A stretch of DNA of 64,000 nt from a bacterium 0.1xD8-71 (GTDB lineage: Bacteria; Bacillota; Clostridia; Lachnospirales; Lachnospiraceae): assembly GCA_003612405.1 (NCBI GenBank), contig RAYR01000017.1, positions 57,258-121,257 on the forward strand. Reading direction: 5' to 3'. The stretch's first letter is position 1. Each line of letters begins with the position of its first letter. Made by a program: the position numbers and the translations under genes. The notes beneath the pieces were generated by a model that searched no databases, was not told where the DNA came from, and was given only the letters and a program-made list of their open reading frames with translations. Below, one piece after another: positions 17,885 through 26,082 of this stretch.

Positions 17885-19579
17885 TTGACCTGTAAAGAGA
17901 GAATTTTATCGAATGACTATGTCGATCTTATCACAGACTATGAGGGGGCGGAACAGTTCTTTGAGGCGATGGCTGCGGATTTTTGTCATCATAAGATAGA
18001 TGAAAACTATGGAGTTACCAATGTGCGGCGGAGTGAAACGCCGTCCATGTCCATTGGCTATTACGGATATTCTGCAATTCCCAATCTGTATGGATTGATG
18101 CAGGTGGAGAATGTGCCGTTTGATCCGGCATGCCTCAATGCCATGGGGAATATCCAGGTACAGAATCCCCCGCTTGCCTTGCAGGGCAGTGGTGTAATCA
18201 TTGGTTTTATAGATACAGGAATCCGTTATGAACTGGATGTGTTCAGACGGGAGGACGGGAGTAGCCGTATCGTGTCTATCTGGGACCAGACCATACAGAC
18301 AGGGACACCGCCGGATGGTTTTGAATATGGTACGGAGTACCGTCGTGCCGACATAGATCAGGCACTTCAATTAGATGATCCTTTGTCTGTTGTTCCCACG
18401 ACGGATACGATCGGCCATGGTACACAGATGGCTTCTGCGGCAGCAGGAAGCATCTTAAATCAGGGACTGACATTCAGGGGCGCTGCACCGCAGGCGGATA
18501 TTGCGGTAGTCAGGTTAAAAGGGGCGAAACAGTATCTGCGGGACTATTATCTGATCAGTGATGATGCTGAGGCCTATCAGGAAAATGATATTATGGAGGC
18601 TGTCAAGTATTTACAGCAGATGGCCGTACCTTTCAGTAAACCGGTGGTGATTGTTCTGGGTATTGGCACCAATATGGGCAGCCATGACGGAACCTCTCCG
18701 CTGGCATCTTATCTGAATATTGTGGCCAGCCGCAGGAGCCGTTCGGTGGTGGTATGCGGAGGCAATGAAGGGGACAAGGAGCATCATTATGAGCACTCCA
18801 TGCCCAGTGATGTGGAAATCCGGGTGTCAGAGCGCATGAAGGGATTCTGCATGGAACTGTGGGGAAGCCTGCCTGACGATTATGCGATTTCCATACGCTC
18901 TCCGGGCGGGGAAGTGTCTCCGATTCTTGATTTTCGCAATGGAATCGATAAGACGATATATTATATCTTCGATAGGACCAGAATAACGCTTGCTGTGGTG
19001 CTGGTGGAGAAAGATGCCGGAGATCCCCTGATATTCATGCGTTTTGACAATCCGACACCGGGAATCTGGACGGTGGCGGTGACTTCTTCCGAGAGACAGA
19101 TGCGGGGTACGGGGCTTTACCACATGTGGCTGCCCATCGAACAGTTTCTGGAGCAGAGTGTCACATTCCTGGAACCAAGTCCGGAGGTGACGCTGACAGA
19201 GCCTTCCAATGCGGCCCAGGTTATCACCATATCAGCATACAACAGTCATACGGACAGCTGGTATCCCGTTTCCGGCAGGGGATATACCAGAAATGGCATT
19301 GTCAAGCCGGATCTGGCAGCGCCGGGAGTGAGGGTTCCTGCGATTCTGGGAGAAGAGAGCGGTTCCTGTATCGCCGCGGCACTGGCGGCGGGATGCGCGG
19401 CTCAATTCATGGAATGGGCCATTGTGGACAGCAGTGCACCGGCGGTAGACAGCAGGGGGACGAAAAGTTATCTGATCCAGGGCGCAGACCGTTCGGGCGA
19501 TATTGTGTATCCGGATGAACGGTGGGGTTATGGGAGAATCAATATCAACGGGACGTTTGAGACATTGGCCCGGCTGTAA
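17885..19579 (+). CDS. S8 subtilisin-like protein, Csp-type, catalytic Ser replaced by Cys
   Basis: This 564-residue protein starts at TTG 17885 after AAAGGGTGG. Its layout matches the clostridial Csp-type subtilases: Asp110 in GFIDTG, His178 in TIGHGTQMA, the oxyanion Asn294 in GGNEG, and a long insertion before the C-terminal catalytic block. In that block the expected GTS motif reads G493-S494-C495, so cysteine stands where the nucleophilic serine should be; the rest (IAAALAAG, MEWAIVD) follows the family. Family knowledge: some Csp members are catalytically dead and work in spore germination. No signal peptide is seen. Whether this is an inactive or a cysteine-variant enzyme is open. Confidence 0.88.
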   Translation: MTCKERILSNDYVDLITDYEGAEQFFEAMAADFCHHKIDENYGVTNVRRSETPSMSIGYYGYSAIPNLYGLMQVENVPFDPACLNAMGNIQVQNPPLALQGSGVIIGFIDTGIRYELDVFRREDGSSRIVSIWDQTIQTGTPPDGFEYGTEYRRADIDQALQLDDPLSVVPTTDTIGHGTQMASAAAGSILNQGLTFRGAAPQADIAVVRLKGAKQYLRDYYLISDDAEAYQENDIMEAVKYLQQMAVPFSKPVVIVLGIGTNMGSHDGTSPLASYLNIVASRRSRSVVVCGGNEGDKEHHYEHSMPSDVEIRVSERMKGFCMELWGSLPDDYAISIRSPGGEVSPILDFRNGIDKTIYYIFDRTRITLAVVLVEKDAGDPLIFMRFDNPTPGIWTVAVTSSERQMRGTGLYHMWLPIEQFLEQSVTFLEPSPEVTLTEPSNAAQVITISAYNSHTDSWYPVSGRGYTRNGIVKPDLAAPGVRVPAILGEESGSCIAAALAAGCAAQFMEWAIVDSSAPAVDSRGTKSYLIQGADRSGDIVYPDERWGYGRININGTFETLARL

Positions 19580-19638
19580 AGAATCAGGCATTTTTGCATG
19601 GATTATAGACAACGGGTTGCATGATAAGAGGAAAACAT

Positions 19639-20097
19639 ATGATGATTATAGGATGTGCAATTTTGGCGGCAGCGGTATTTACACTGGATCTGCTGATCAA
19701 GAACCATATCGAAAAAACAAGAACAGAAGGGGAGGCTGAGGCGGTCTGCGGGGGAATGATTGTGGTGCACAGGTATCACAATAAGGGCGCTTTCTTAAAT
19801 CTGGGGGAGACAAAACAGAAACTTATGACAATTGTGTCATTATTGTTGACGCTCATCCTGACTGTGGTCTTTCTCACGACCTTCACATTCCGGGGCAGGA
19901 AGATTTTGAAGGCGGGGCTTGCGCTTCTTCTGGGCGGTGCCTACAGCAATACCTATGACCGTCTGGTACGTGAGTATGTGGTGGATTATGTGAGTTTCCC
20001 GGTGAAAAACAAGAAGATTGCGAGTGTTGTATTCAATATATCGGATTTTTGTATTATGATAGGCGCACTGATGATGGTGTTGGGGCAGAAGCCTTGA
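19639..20097 (+). CDS. lspA: Signal peptidase II (lipoprotein signal peptidase) homologue
   Basis: This 152-residue membrane aspartyl protease would remove lipoprotein signal peptides. The start at 19639 has AAGAGG upstream; an earlier ATG (19621) has none. Four hydrophobic segments are seen. The two catalytic aspartates are in YVVDYV and FNISDFCI, and NTYDRL carries the other conserved residues. The N-terminal LDLLIKNHIE and the NKGAFLNLGE loop match the family. It is somewhat divergent from housekeeping LspA and could be a second copy. A shared terminator separates it from the convergent carbamate kinase gene. Confidence 0.88.
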   Translation: MMIIGCAILAAAVFTLDLLIKNHIEKTRTEGEAEAVCGGMIVVHRYHNKGAFLNLGETKQKLMTIVSLLLTLILTVVFLTTFTFRGRKILKAGLALLLGGAYSNTYDRLVREYVVDYVSFPVKNKKIASVVFNISDFCIMIGALMMVLGQKP

Positions 20098-20117
20098 AGA
20101 TAAAGGGAAGATATAGA

Positions 20118-20154
20118 AAAGGATGGCAGGAAGAATCACCTGTCATCCTTTTAC
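20118..20154. terminator. Bidirectional terminator between lspA and carbamate kinase gene
   Basis: The 13-base-pair stem AAAGGATGGCAGG/CCTGTCATCCTTT has one G-T pair. It is flanked by A-rich sequence on the left and T-rich sequence on the right, so it can act on both converging genes. Confidence 0.7.
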
Positions 20155-20188
20155 CTTTCTTATATGATTATGATATGCGATTGTGTAC

Positions 20189-21124
20189 TTATGCTGTAAT
20201 GACAGTGCCGGCCTTGCCCTTAATGGCATCGGAAACAGCTTCCAGCGAGGTGATCAGCACTTTGCCGGCAGGGTTCTGTTCCAGATAGAAGATGGCAGCC
20301 TCAATCTTAGGAAGCATGGTGCCTTCCTCAAACTGCCCCTGGATTATCAGTTCTTTTGCCTGGGCAGATGTGAGGTGATTGAGGGCGGTCTGATCCGGCT
20401 GTCTGTAGTTTTGATAGACACAGGGTACGCCTGTGAGGATGATCAGTTCATCCACCATCAGATTGGCGGCCAGTTTGCCGGCAATGGAATCCTTCTCAAT
20501 CACGGCGGAAGCACCTTTTAAGGCGTGATTTTGTTCAATCACGGGGATGCCGCCGCCGCCGCAGGCGATCACCACCTGGTCAGCCTGTGCCAGTGTACGG
20601 ATGGCATCAATCTCCACAATATCAATAGGATGAGGGGCAGCTACCACACGGCGGAATCCTTTACCGGGTTCTTCCTGCACATAGTTGCCTTTTTTGATTT
20701 CTATTTCGGCGTCCTCGGCGGACATATAGCGTCCGATGACCTTGGTGGGGGCATAGAAAGCCTCATCATAAGGATCTACGGTCACCTGGGTCAGGATGGT
20801 ACTGACTGCCTTGGAGATACCGCGGCTTAAAAGTTCCGCACGCAGGGAGTTCTGGATATCAAAGCCTACATATCCCTGACTCATGGCGGAGCAGACGCAC
20901 ATGGGAGCCGGCGTATAGTCAATATAGACCCGCCTGAGTTCTGTCATGGCCTTATGGATCATGCTTACCTGCGGACCGTTGCTGTGGGTGATGGTAAGCT
21001 GGTAATCTGCTTCTACCAGGTCTGCCAGTGCCTTCGCGGTAACTTTCACGGCGTCCCATTGTTCCAGGGTGGTATAACCAAGAGCCTCGTGCCCAAGGGA
21101 AACGACTGCTTTTTTCTTGTTCAT
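20189..21124 (-). CDS. arcC: Carbamate kinase family protein, divergent
   Basis: The protein has about 311 residues and belongs to the amino-acid-kinase fold; carbamate kinases make ATP from carbamoyl phosphate in arginine, agmatine or purine breakdown. The middle and C-terminal motifs are good (THSNGPQVS, ACGGGGIPVIE, IEKDSIAGKLAANL, GTMLPKIEAA). The N-terminal phosphate loop, usually ALGGNALG, reads SLGHEALG, an unusual change. Two adjacent ATGs occur; the second (21124) lies 7 bases from GGGAGG and is preferred. No arcA, arcB or related catabolic gene is next to it, so its pathway is unknown. Confidence 0.88.
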   Translation of the reverse strand: MNKKKAVVSLGHEALGYTTLEQWDAVKVTAKALADLVEADYQLTITHSNGPQVSMIHKAMTELRRVYIDYTPAPMCVCSAMSQGYVGFDIQNSLRAELLSRGISKAVSTILTQVTVDPYDEAFYAPTKVIGRYMSAEDAEIEIKKGNYVQEEPGKGFRRVVAAPHPIDIVEIDAIRTLAQADQVVIACGGGGIPVIEQNHALKGASAVIEKDSIAGKLAANLMVDELIILTGVPCVYQNYRQPDQTALNHLTSAQAKELIIQGQFEEGTMLPKIEAAIFYLEQNPAGKVLITSLEAVSDAIKGKAGTVITA

Positions 21125-21204
21125 CATGTAACCTCCCGATGCCGGACTGTCAGATGGTAATCCTTCTGTCCGGATATTCGTGATTTTATGAAAGAATCAT
21201 TTTC

Positions 21205-21233
21205 AGTATAGCAAACCCCGAATCTTTTGTATA
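21205..21233 (-). promoter_or_regulatory. Candidate promoter of the carbamate kinase gene
   Basis: On the minus strand TATACA and TATACT are separated by 17 bases, and TGC directly precedes the -10 (extended -10). It lies about 80 bases upstream of the start. Confidence 0.5.
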
Positions 21234-21384
21234 GAATTTATTTTTTAAAAAAATATCAACCTCTAAATATAGTCATAAAAATACAAATTGCCACTTTATA
21301 TAGATGCATACAGACAAGTTGTGCTATTTATCCAATAAAATAGATTGATTTTAATTGAATATGGTCAAAATACACAAAAATAGT

Positions 21385-21413
21385 TTGACAGTAACTTCCA
21401 GAGAAGCTATAAT
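21385..21413 (+). promoter_or_regulatory. Consensus sigma-A promoter of the EAL protein gene
   Basis: A perfect TTGACA and a perfect TATAAT are separated by 17 bases. The expected transcript has a leader of about 105 bases before the ATG at 21527. The rest of the 400-base gap (21128-21526) is AT-rich and shows no gene. Confidence 0.85.
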
Positions 21414-21526
21414 AAAGTACATAAAAAGAAATTTGCATAAGGGACAGATAATTATAGAAGAGGGTCTATAACGATATACGGGGAAGGGGGAAGCCGGTGC
21501 TGTGATGGGATAACATCGGCGGTAAT

Positions 21527-23215
21527 ATGGGTTATTTGGATATTTTACAGGGGATGTCCCTGGAACAGATCAGCGCAGTCATAGAGGTCATACAACAGTC
21601 TTCGGATTCGTTTCTGTTCATTCTTGATCTGAATACGGATGTCTATATGGTTTCTGAGAAGGCTACGAAACGGTTTCCTTTTGATAGTACGGTGATGGAG
21701 AACAGTACTGAGATTCTTAAGGGTGTGATTTATCCTTCAGATTATGCCATGCTGAAGGCGGATATTGAAAAGTGCGCTTCGGGAGAACAGGATACGCATG
21801 CATTGGAGTACCGTTGGCTGGACCGGAAGAACAGGGTGGTCTGGATCAGCTGTAGAGGGACTGTGGTGACAGGCACGGAGGGACACAGGCTGCTTGTGGG
21901 CAGGGTCAGTGAACTGGGGAAAAAGGCGAAGGCCGACAATCTTACAGGACTTCGCAGGGAAGCAAGGTTCCGGCTCAATGTGGAGGCGCTTTTGCGGGAC
22001 AACCCCGAGAGCATCCGTTATATGATGCGCATTGGCATTGATAATTTTAAGGAAATCAATGAGAAAGAGGGCGTGGAAGCCGGTGATGAGGTCTTACAGG
22101 AACTGGCAGAATGTATTTTGAGTTCGGTGGACGAGAAGGTGGATGTCTATCGTCTCATGGCAGATGAGTTTATGATTGTGGATGCTTCGGATGTGGCTCC
22201 GAAGAAACCTCGTGCCGTCTACAACGAGATTCAGAAAAAGATAGCACATACGGCAAAGCTGAAGGAATACAGCCGTTTTTATACGGTGTCTGCCGGCGTG
22301 GTGGAGAAAGATTTTACGGGCAGGAGCGCAGAGGAGGTTATGCGGCTTACGGAATTTACTTTAAATGAAGCCAAGCGTAACGGCAGAAATCAGATGGCGC
22401 TGTATAACCAGGCAGACTATGATGAGTATTTGAAGAGACTGGATATGCGCAAGGCACTGAGAAGGGCAGTGAACCATCAGTTTGAGGGGTTTGAAGTTTA
22501 CTATCAGCCCATTGTATCCACGCTGGATTATTGTGTGGTCGGTGCGGAGGCACTGCTTCGCTGGCACAGCGAGGAATATGAAAATGTGTCTCCGGCGGTC
22601 TTTATTCCGATTCTGGAAGAGAGTGGACTGATTATTCCGGTGGGAAGACATGTGCTGTGGGAGGCTGCCAATATCTGTAAAAAGTGGCAGGAGTATATAC
22701 CCGATTTCCATGTGAATGTGAATCTTTCTTATGTACAGCTTTACCGGAGTGATCTGATGAAAGATGTGGAAAAGTGCATTAAGGAAGTGGGAATCAATCC
22801 GGACAGTCTGGTACTGGAACTGACAGAGAGCGGCTATATTGAGACCGATGAACGGATCAAAGAGCTTTTCAGGGAACTGAAAGAAAAGAAGATTGACCTG
22901 GCGCTGGATGATTTTGGTACGGGATATTCCAATATGCGTTACCTTAAGGAGATAGAGGCAAATACGGTCAAGATTGACAGGAGCTTTGTGGTGCAGGCCC
23001 TTCAGAATGATTATGATTATAATATCATCAGTCATATTATAGATATGGTGCACAGCCTGGGCTCCTACGTGTGCATGGAAGGAATAGAGGAGAAAGAAGA
23101 ATTGAATAAGATGATGAAGACGAAGCCGGATATGATACAGGGGTATTATTTCGGCAAACCGTCTCCGGCAGATCAGTTTGAGGAAACGTTCTTACGAGTT
23201 AAAGATTCTCCTTAA
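21527..23215 (+). CDS. PAS-GGDEF-EAL protein, probable c-di-GMP phosphodiesterase
   Basis: The protein has 562 residues. An N-terminal PAS-like sensor (about 15-130) precedes a GGDEF domain whose active-site motif reads MADEF, so cyclase activity is unlikely. The C-terminal EAL domain has the signature AEALLRW, the metal/loop motif DDFGTGYSN, and QGYYFGKP, all features of active c-di-GMP hydrolases. It is cytoplasmic with no membrane helix. The ribosome site is poor (GGCGGT) and lies within a possible leader hairpin (GCCGGTG with CATCGGC, 21493-21520), which may limit translation. The gene overlaps the convergent LacI-type gene by 17 bases. Confidence 0.92.
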   Translation: MGYLDILQGMSLEQISAVIEVIQQSSDSFLFILDLNTDVYMVSEKATKRFPFDSTVMENSTEILKGVIYPSDYAMLKADIEKCASGEQDTHALEYRWLDRKNRVVWISCRGTVVTGTEGHRLLVGRVSELGKKAKADNLTGLRREARFRLNVEALLRDNPESIRYMMRIGIDNFKEINEKEGVEAGDEVLQELAECILSSVDEKVDVYRLMADEFMIVDASDVAPKKPRAVYNEIQKKIAHTAKLKEYSRFYTVSAGVVEKDFTGRSAEEVMRLTEFTLNEAKRNGRNQMALYNQADYDEYLKRLDMRKALRRAVNHQFEGFEVYYQPIVSTLDYCVVGAEALLRWHSEEYENVSPAVFIPILEESGLIIPVGRHVLWEAANICKKWQEYIPDFHVNVNLSYVQLYRSDLMKDVEKCIKEVGINPDSLVLELTESGYIETDERIKELFRELKEKKIDLALDDFGTGYSNMRYLKEIEANTVKIDRSFVVQALQNDYDYNIISHIIDMVHSLGSYVCMEGIEEKEELNKMMKTKPDMIQGYYFGKPSPADQFEETFLRVKDSP

Positions 23216-24215
23216 TCCGAATATCCACATCTACATAATTGTTTTCGGAGGCCGGCTCCTCTCCGGTGGTCAGGTAGGTAAAGAGGATAGCCAGGGGGTT
23301 ATATCCTTGTAAGAAGGGCTGTTGGCAGATAGTGGCTGCAATCAGTCCTTTTTCCATAAATTCTCTGGTGGTGGGCACCATATCGTTGGCGATGACGGTC
23401 ATGCTTTTATGACGGCCACAGGCCACAATACCACGGCAGCCGCCGTACACACCGCCGGCGGTAAAGTAAAGAGCGTTGATCTGGGGATATCTGGTTAACA
23501 GGCTGACAGTCAGTTCATAGCTTTCAGATTCATCGTCATTGTTGTTCACGATATCCACAATCCGGATGTTATTGCAGGAAGCCGTCACATGACGAAAGCC
23601 GGCAATGCGCTCGGTATGGCAGAGGACATTCTGGGAACCGGAGACAATGCCTACGAATACATTGCCCTTCGTCATAAGATGCATGAGACCTGCGGCGGTT
23701 TCGCCGGAGCGATAGAAATTACTGCCAACATAGGCTAGGCGCCTGGAATTTTCAATATCGGTATTCAATGTTACCACAGGGATGCCCTGGTCACAGAGAG
23801 AGTTGATTTTTTCGCGGACAGCATTGTCATTGTAGGGAGAAATGGCCAGACCATTTATGCCTTCGGACAAAAGCTCCTCTATGGCAGCAAGCTGCTGCTC
23901 GGGACTGTATTCCGTCTGTCTGATCAGGACGCTGCAATTGTAGCCGGCAAGTTCGGCCGCTTTGTCATGGACGCCGGAGAGGACATCATCGTAGAAGGGA
24001 TTGCCGACGCCGAGAAGAACGACCCCCAGTTTAAGATTTTTCTTCTGGGCAGCCAGGACGATACCGGCTTTGTTAGGCTTGTAATCGAGCGCCTGTACGA
24101 TTTTGAGGATTTTGGCTTCGGTCTGTGGACTTACTGCGCCGCGGTGATTGAGAACCCGGTCTACTGTCCCTCGTGATACGCCTGCGAGACTGGCGATTTC
24201 TTTAATGGTTGCCAT
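23199..24215 (-). CDS. LacI family transcriptional regulator
   Basis: This 338-residue repressor has an N-terminal helix-turn-helix (IKEIASLAGVSRGTVDRVLN) and hinge (LDYKPNKAG), then a periplasmic-binding-protein-like sugar domain of the ribose-binding type (VVLLGVGNPFYDD, ALYFTAGGVYGG, IANDMVP). It is transcribed away from the FGGY kinase gene, with 335 bases between them. A perfect palindrome at 24462-24475 lies at the predicted transcription start of the kinase operon and is the likely operator. It therefore probably represses the sugar operon until an unknown sugar binds. Confidence 0.92.
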   Translation of the reverse strand: MATIKEIASLAGVSRGTVDRVLNHRGAVSPQTEAKILKIVQALDYKPNKAGIVLAAQKKNLKLGVVLLGVGNPFYDDVLSGVHDKAAELAGYNCSVLIRQTEYSPEQQLAAIEELLSEGINGLAISPYNDNAVREKINSLCDQGIPVVTLNTDIENSRRLAYVGSNFYRSGETAAGLMHLMTKGNVFVGIVSGSQNVLCHTERIAGFRHVTASCNNIRIVDIVNNNDDESESYELTVSLLTRYPQINALYFTAGGVYGGCRGIVACGRHKSMTVIANDMVPTTREFMEKGLIAATICQQPFLQGYNPLAILFTYLTTGEEPASENNYVDVDIRIKENL

Positions 24216-24424
24216 GGCTGGATTTCCTTTTTGCTTTTACGTTTGTATTTTGATTGTACATCAATAAGATATCTTGTGTTATTAAAGTAGAGAATTATAG
24301 TATGACATACACATTAGCATATTGTGTGCCGCAAGTCAATGAGGAGGCATGTAATCTGTAAAAGTGGAAATAGACAATGTGAAGTGGGGTATTTTGTTCA
24401 ATGTTACGAAAATAATTTACAGAC

Positions 24425-24453
24425 TTGATTTTCTATTTCATACAGCTTATCAT
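24425..24453 (+). promoter_or_regulatory. Promoter of the FGGY kinase operon
   Basis: TTGATT and TATCAT are separated by 17 bases. The palindromic operator begins 9 bases after the -10. The remaining part of the 24216-24550 gap shows no gene. Confidence 0.6.
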
Positions 24454-24461
24454 GAAATTAA

Positions 24462-24475
24462 CGTGCACGTGCACG
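24462..24475. promoter_or_regulatory. Palindromic operator for the LacI-type regulator
   Basis: CGTGCACGTGCACG is a perfect 14-base palindrome with a central CpG-type symmetry typical of LacI-family sites. It overlaps the expected transcription start of the kinase operon, the position for a repressor. Confidence 0.65.
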
Positions 24476-24550
24476 GAGAGCGGTAAGGCGGGTGGCGCAA
24501 AACAGCGCAGAACGCCTGAAAATCAATAAAAACAGATTGGGAGGGTTGTC

Positions 24551-26023
24551 ATGTTGTACATAGGTGTAGATTTAGGAACCAGTGCCGTAAAACTTCTTTT
24601 GATGGAAGGAAACGGAAGGATTGTCAATATCGTATCCAGGGAGTATCCTCTGTATTTCCCGCATCCAGGCTGGTCGGAGCAGAAGCCGGAGGACTGGTAT
24701 GAACAGAGTATTGAGGGAATCAAAGAGCTGATTGCGGATGTAGATAAGAGTCAGATTGCAGGAATCAGCTTTGGCGGCCAGATGCATGGACTTGTCATCC
24801 TGGATGAGAATGACGATGTAATCCGGCCCGCAATCCTGTGGAATGATGGAAGAACCACTGAGGAGTGCGATTACCTGAACAACGTAATCGGCAAGGATAA
24901 GCTTTCCCAGTATACGGCTAATATTTCCTTTACGGGATTTACAGCACCGAAGGTTCTCTGGGTTAAAAATAAGGAACCTGAGAATTTTGCCAGAATTAAG
25001 AAGATTATGCTGCCCAAGGATTATATTGCTTATAAATTGACAGGTGTGCATTGTACGGATGTGTCTGATGCTTCCGGTATGCTTTTGTTTGATGTCAAGA
25101 ACCGTTGCTGGTCTAAGGAAATGTGTGAGATTTGTGGCGTGAAAGAGCAGCAGCTTGCGAAGATTTATGAAAGTTATGAGACTGTGGGAACTGTTTTGCC
25201 GGAAATTGCAAAAGAACTGGGTATTCCCGAGACAGTCAGGGTAGCGGCAGGTGGCGGAGATAATGCGGCGGCAGCTGTGGGTACCGGCACTGTGGGAGAC
25301 GGTATGTGTAACATCTCTCTTGGCACCAGTGGCACGATCTTTATTTCTTCCAACAAGTTTGGAGTGGATAAATTCAATGCACTTCACGCATTTGCCCACG
25401 CGGACGGGCATTATCATCTGATGGGATGTATGCTCAGCGCAGCGTCCTGTAATAAATGGTGGATGGATGACATCATCGGCACCGAGGCTTATGCGGACGA
25501 GCAGAAGGCAATTACTGATGATAAACTGGGGGAGAATCATGTGTATTTCCTGCCTTATCTGATGGGCGAGCGTTCTCCGCACAACGACCCTAACGCAAGA
25601 GGAACTTTTATCGGCATGACCATGGACACCACCAGGGCAGATATGACTCAGGCAGTATTGGAAGGGGTAGCCTTTGCACTCCGGGATTCTCTGGAGGTAG
25701 CGAAATCTCTGGGTATTCATATTGAGAGAACCAAGATCTGCGGCGGCGGCGCCAAGAGCCCTCTTTGGAAACGAATGATTGCCAATATCATGAATCTGAA
25801 AGTAGATGTGATTGAGAGCGAGGAAGGGCCGGCTATGGGTGGTGCCATGTTAGCGGCTGTGGCCTGCGGGGAATATGCAAATGTGGAAGAAGCGGCTGCT
25901 AAGATTGTGAAAGTGGTAGATACCGTGGAACCCGAAGCGGATCTGGTGGCTAAGTACGAGGCACGTTATCAGACTTTCAAAAAGATTTATCCTACCTGTA
26001 AGGAATTATTTACGCTCATCTAA
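24551..26023 (+). CDS. xylB: FGGY-family carbohydrate kinase, xylulokinase-like
   Basis: This 490-residue kinase phosphorylates a ketopentose such as D-xylulose. The N-terminal phosphate loop GVDLGTSAVK, the FGGQMHGL loop, and GGGDNAAAAVGTG with the catalytic Asp are all present, as is SLGTSGTIF for nucleotide binding. Length and motifs fit XylB better than glycerol or gluconate kinase. GGGAGG lies upstream. It is the first gene of the operon preceded by the LacI-type operator; an isomerase of the L-fucose isomerase family lies downstream rather than XylA, so the substrate may be a different ketose (for example ribulose or fuculose). Confidence 0.92.
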   Translation: MLYIGVDLGTSAVKLLLMEGNGRIVNIVSREYPLYFPHPGWSEQKPEDWYEQSIEGIKELIADVDKSQIAGISFGGQMHGLVILDENDDVIRPAILWNDGRTTEECDYLNNVIGKDKLSQYTANISFTGFTAPKVLWVKNKEPENFARIKKIMLPKDYIAYKLTGVHCTDVSDASGMLLFDVKNRCWSKEMCEICGVKEQQLAKIYESYETVGTVLPEIAKELGIPETVRVAAGGGDNAAAAVGTGTVGDGMCNISLGTSGTIFISSNKFGVDKFNALHAFAHADGHYHLMGCMLSAASCNKWWMDDIIGTEAYADEQKAITDDKLGENHVYFLPYLMGERSPHNDPNARGTFIGMTMDTTRADMTQAVLEGVAFALRDSLEVAKSLGIHIERTKICGGGAKSPLWKRMIANIMNLKVDVIESEEGPAMGGAMLAAVACGEYANVEEAAAKIVKVVDTVEPEADLVAKYEARYQTFKKIYPTCKELFTLI

Positions 26024-26082
26024 TACAGATACCAGGGTGCAGGAAGGCAATATATTACGAAAGAATACGGAGAGTAGACAGT

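Noticed and set aside
21414..21526. c-di-GMP riboswitch in the leader of the EAL gene
   Set aside because: The conserved core segments of the known classes are not visible; only a simple hairpin is seen.
24572..25720. 382-codon minus-strand frame opposite the FGGY kinase
   Set aside because: It is the antisense shadow of a well-supported kinase gene, with a composition rich in His and Cys and no ribosome site.
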